NCBI GenBank assembly: GCA_964528575.1
Contig: CAZGTQ010000369.1
Location: 1 to 6,121 of the forward strand
Length of the DNA stretch: 6,121 nt
Direction: 5' to 3'
Source: CAZGTQ01 sp964528575
GTDB taxonomy: Bacteria; Planctomycetota; UBA1135; GCA-002686595
Below, piece by piece: positions 5,623 to 6,121 of this stretch; within the stretch, counting starts at the first letter, position 1; each line of letters begins with the position of its first letter. The position numbers and the translations under genes were made by a program. The notes under the pieces are model-generated. The model did not search any database. It was given only the letters and a program-made list of their open reading frames with translations, and was not told where the DNA came from.

Positions 5623-6121
5623 ATGGAATTCCGCACCGGAACCTGCTCGGCCTGCGGAGCCACCTACAAGGTGCCCGCTTCGTTCCACCACACGCGCGCC
5701 AAGTGCAAGCAATGCGGCGGCGCCGTGGCGATCGGCCCGGTCGAGACCGCCGCAGCCGGCGACGCGCCCCCGGTCCCCGCGAAGAAGGCGCTGCCGGCCC
5801 CCGCGCAGCCGCCGGCGACGCGCAAGCCCGCGCTGCCGAGCGCTCCCGCGGCCGCGAAACCCGCGCCGAGCGCTCCCGCCGGCGCCTCGCCGGGCGCGCC
5901 GCCGGGCGCGTCGTCCTCGTCGGGAACGAAGACGGGCGCCGATGGGCTCACGATGAAGGAGCGCCTGCTCGCCGAGCGCCAGGCCCAGGCGGCCGGCGGC
6001 GGGACGAAGCCGAGCGCTCTGTCGTCCGGCGCTCTGTCGCCCAGCCCTCTGTCGCCCAGCGTGTCGCCCGCGCGCCCGCAGGCGAAGGCGCCGGCGCGGC
6101 CGGCGGCCAGCGCGCCGGCCA
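5623..6121 (+). CDS. Second finger protein with long Pro/Ala/Ser-rich linker, truncated by the window end
   Basis: The frame is open from ATG 5623 to the end of the window, giving 166 residues with no stop. The first 35 residues form a four-cysteine finger, Cys8-x2-Cys11 and Cys28-x2-Cys31, with the same 16-residue gap as the upstream protein. This is expected of a real gene, not of a chance frame. A low-complexity segment rich in Pro, Ala, Ser and Gly follows (about 45-105). Next is a short charged, probably helical block (LTMKERLLAERQAQ, about 109-122), then more Pro/Ser/Ala linker. No membrane segment is seen yet, but it could lie beyond the edge. The start is uncertain: an in-frame GTG lies four codons upstream (5611), and neither start has a strong Shine-Dalgarno sequence. 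It lies 50 bases behind the previous gene on the same strand with no terminator between, so one operon is likely. The function is unknown. Confidence 0.75.
   Translation, partial: MEFRTGTCSACGATYKVPASFHHTRAKCKQCGGAVAIGPVETAAAGDAPPVPAKKALPAPAQPPATRKPALPSAPAAAKPAPSAPAGASPGAPPGASSSSGTKTGADGLTMKERLLAERQAQAAGGGTKPSALSSGALSPSPLSPSVSPARPQAKAPARPAASAPA
5835..5879 (+). repeat. Pair of 15-bp direct repeats in the linker of the second finger protein
   Basis: The sequence GCCGAGCGCTCCCGC occurs at 5835-5849 and again at 5865-5879, a 30-base offset that keeps the reading frame and encodes Pro-Ser-Ala-Pro each time. It contributes to the low-complexity Pro/Ala/Ser linker and probably arose by duplication within the gene. 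Confidence 0.7.
6017..6066 (+). repeat. 15-bp minisatellite encoding a five-residue Leu-Ser-Pro-Ser type repeat
   Basis: CTCTGTCG recurs at 6017, 6032 and 6047, an exact 15-base period, with a shortened fourth unit (GTGTCG) ending at 6066. The second and third units share CTCTGTCGCCCAG. The translation is ALSSG-ALSPS-PLSPS-VSP. In-frame 15-bp units can expand or contract without breaking the gene, so linker length may vary among strains. Confidence 0.75.

Overview
The window is GC-rich bacterial chromosomal DNA whose coding strands are strongly biased to G/C at the third codon position. It holds two divergent gene blocks. The organism cannot be named from the sequence. The GC content, together with two adjacent MJ0042-type zinc-finger proteins, one with a membrane anchor and a HEAT-like/Trp-rich C-terminus, suggests a Planctomycetota-like or Myxococcota-like bacterium. 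This is an inference.

The left two thirds (129-4060, minus strand) encode the nucleotide excision repair pair UvrB and UvrC. The uvrB stop and the uvrC GTG start overlap in the tetranucleotide GTGA, so the two are very probably one translationally coupled operon. Both proteins look complete and carry their catalytic residues. UvrB is a DNA-loading helicase that verifies damage. UvrC is the dual-incision nuclease that UvrB recruits, and both proteins carry the UVR helical motif. At the far left edge (1-16, minus strand) the first codons of another gene are visible. It has a good Shine-Dalgarno sequence that lies inside a perfect 7-bp hairpin.

Positions 4061-4306 form the divergent intergenic region. 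It contains two exact 27-bp direct repeats and a third degenerate copy just upstream of uvrB, and a plausible sigma70-type promoter facing right.

The right third (4307-6121, plus strand) encodes two proteins that begin with four-cysteine fingers of identical spacing (CxxC-x16-CxxC). The first is a complete 421-residue protein with one membrane anchor and a large, probably extracytoplasmic domain. The second is cut by the window end and continues into a Pro/Ala/Ser-rich linker that contains a 15-bp minisatellite. Their functions are unknown. Nothing in the sequence links them to DNA repair beyond shared promoter space. The repair genes are ordinary in content. The less explained parts are the repeat array, the masked ribosome-binding site and the paired finger proteins.
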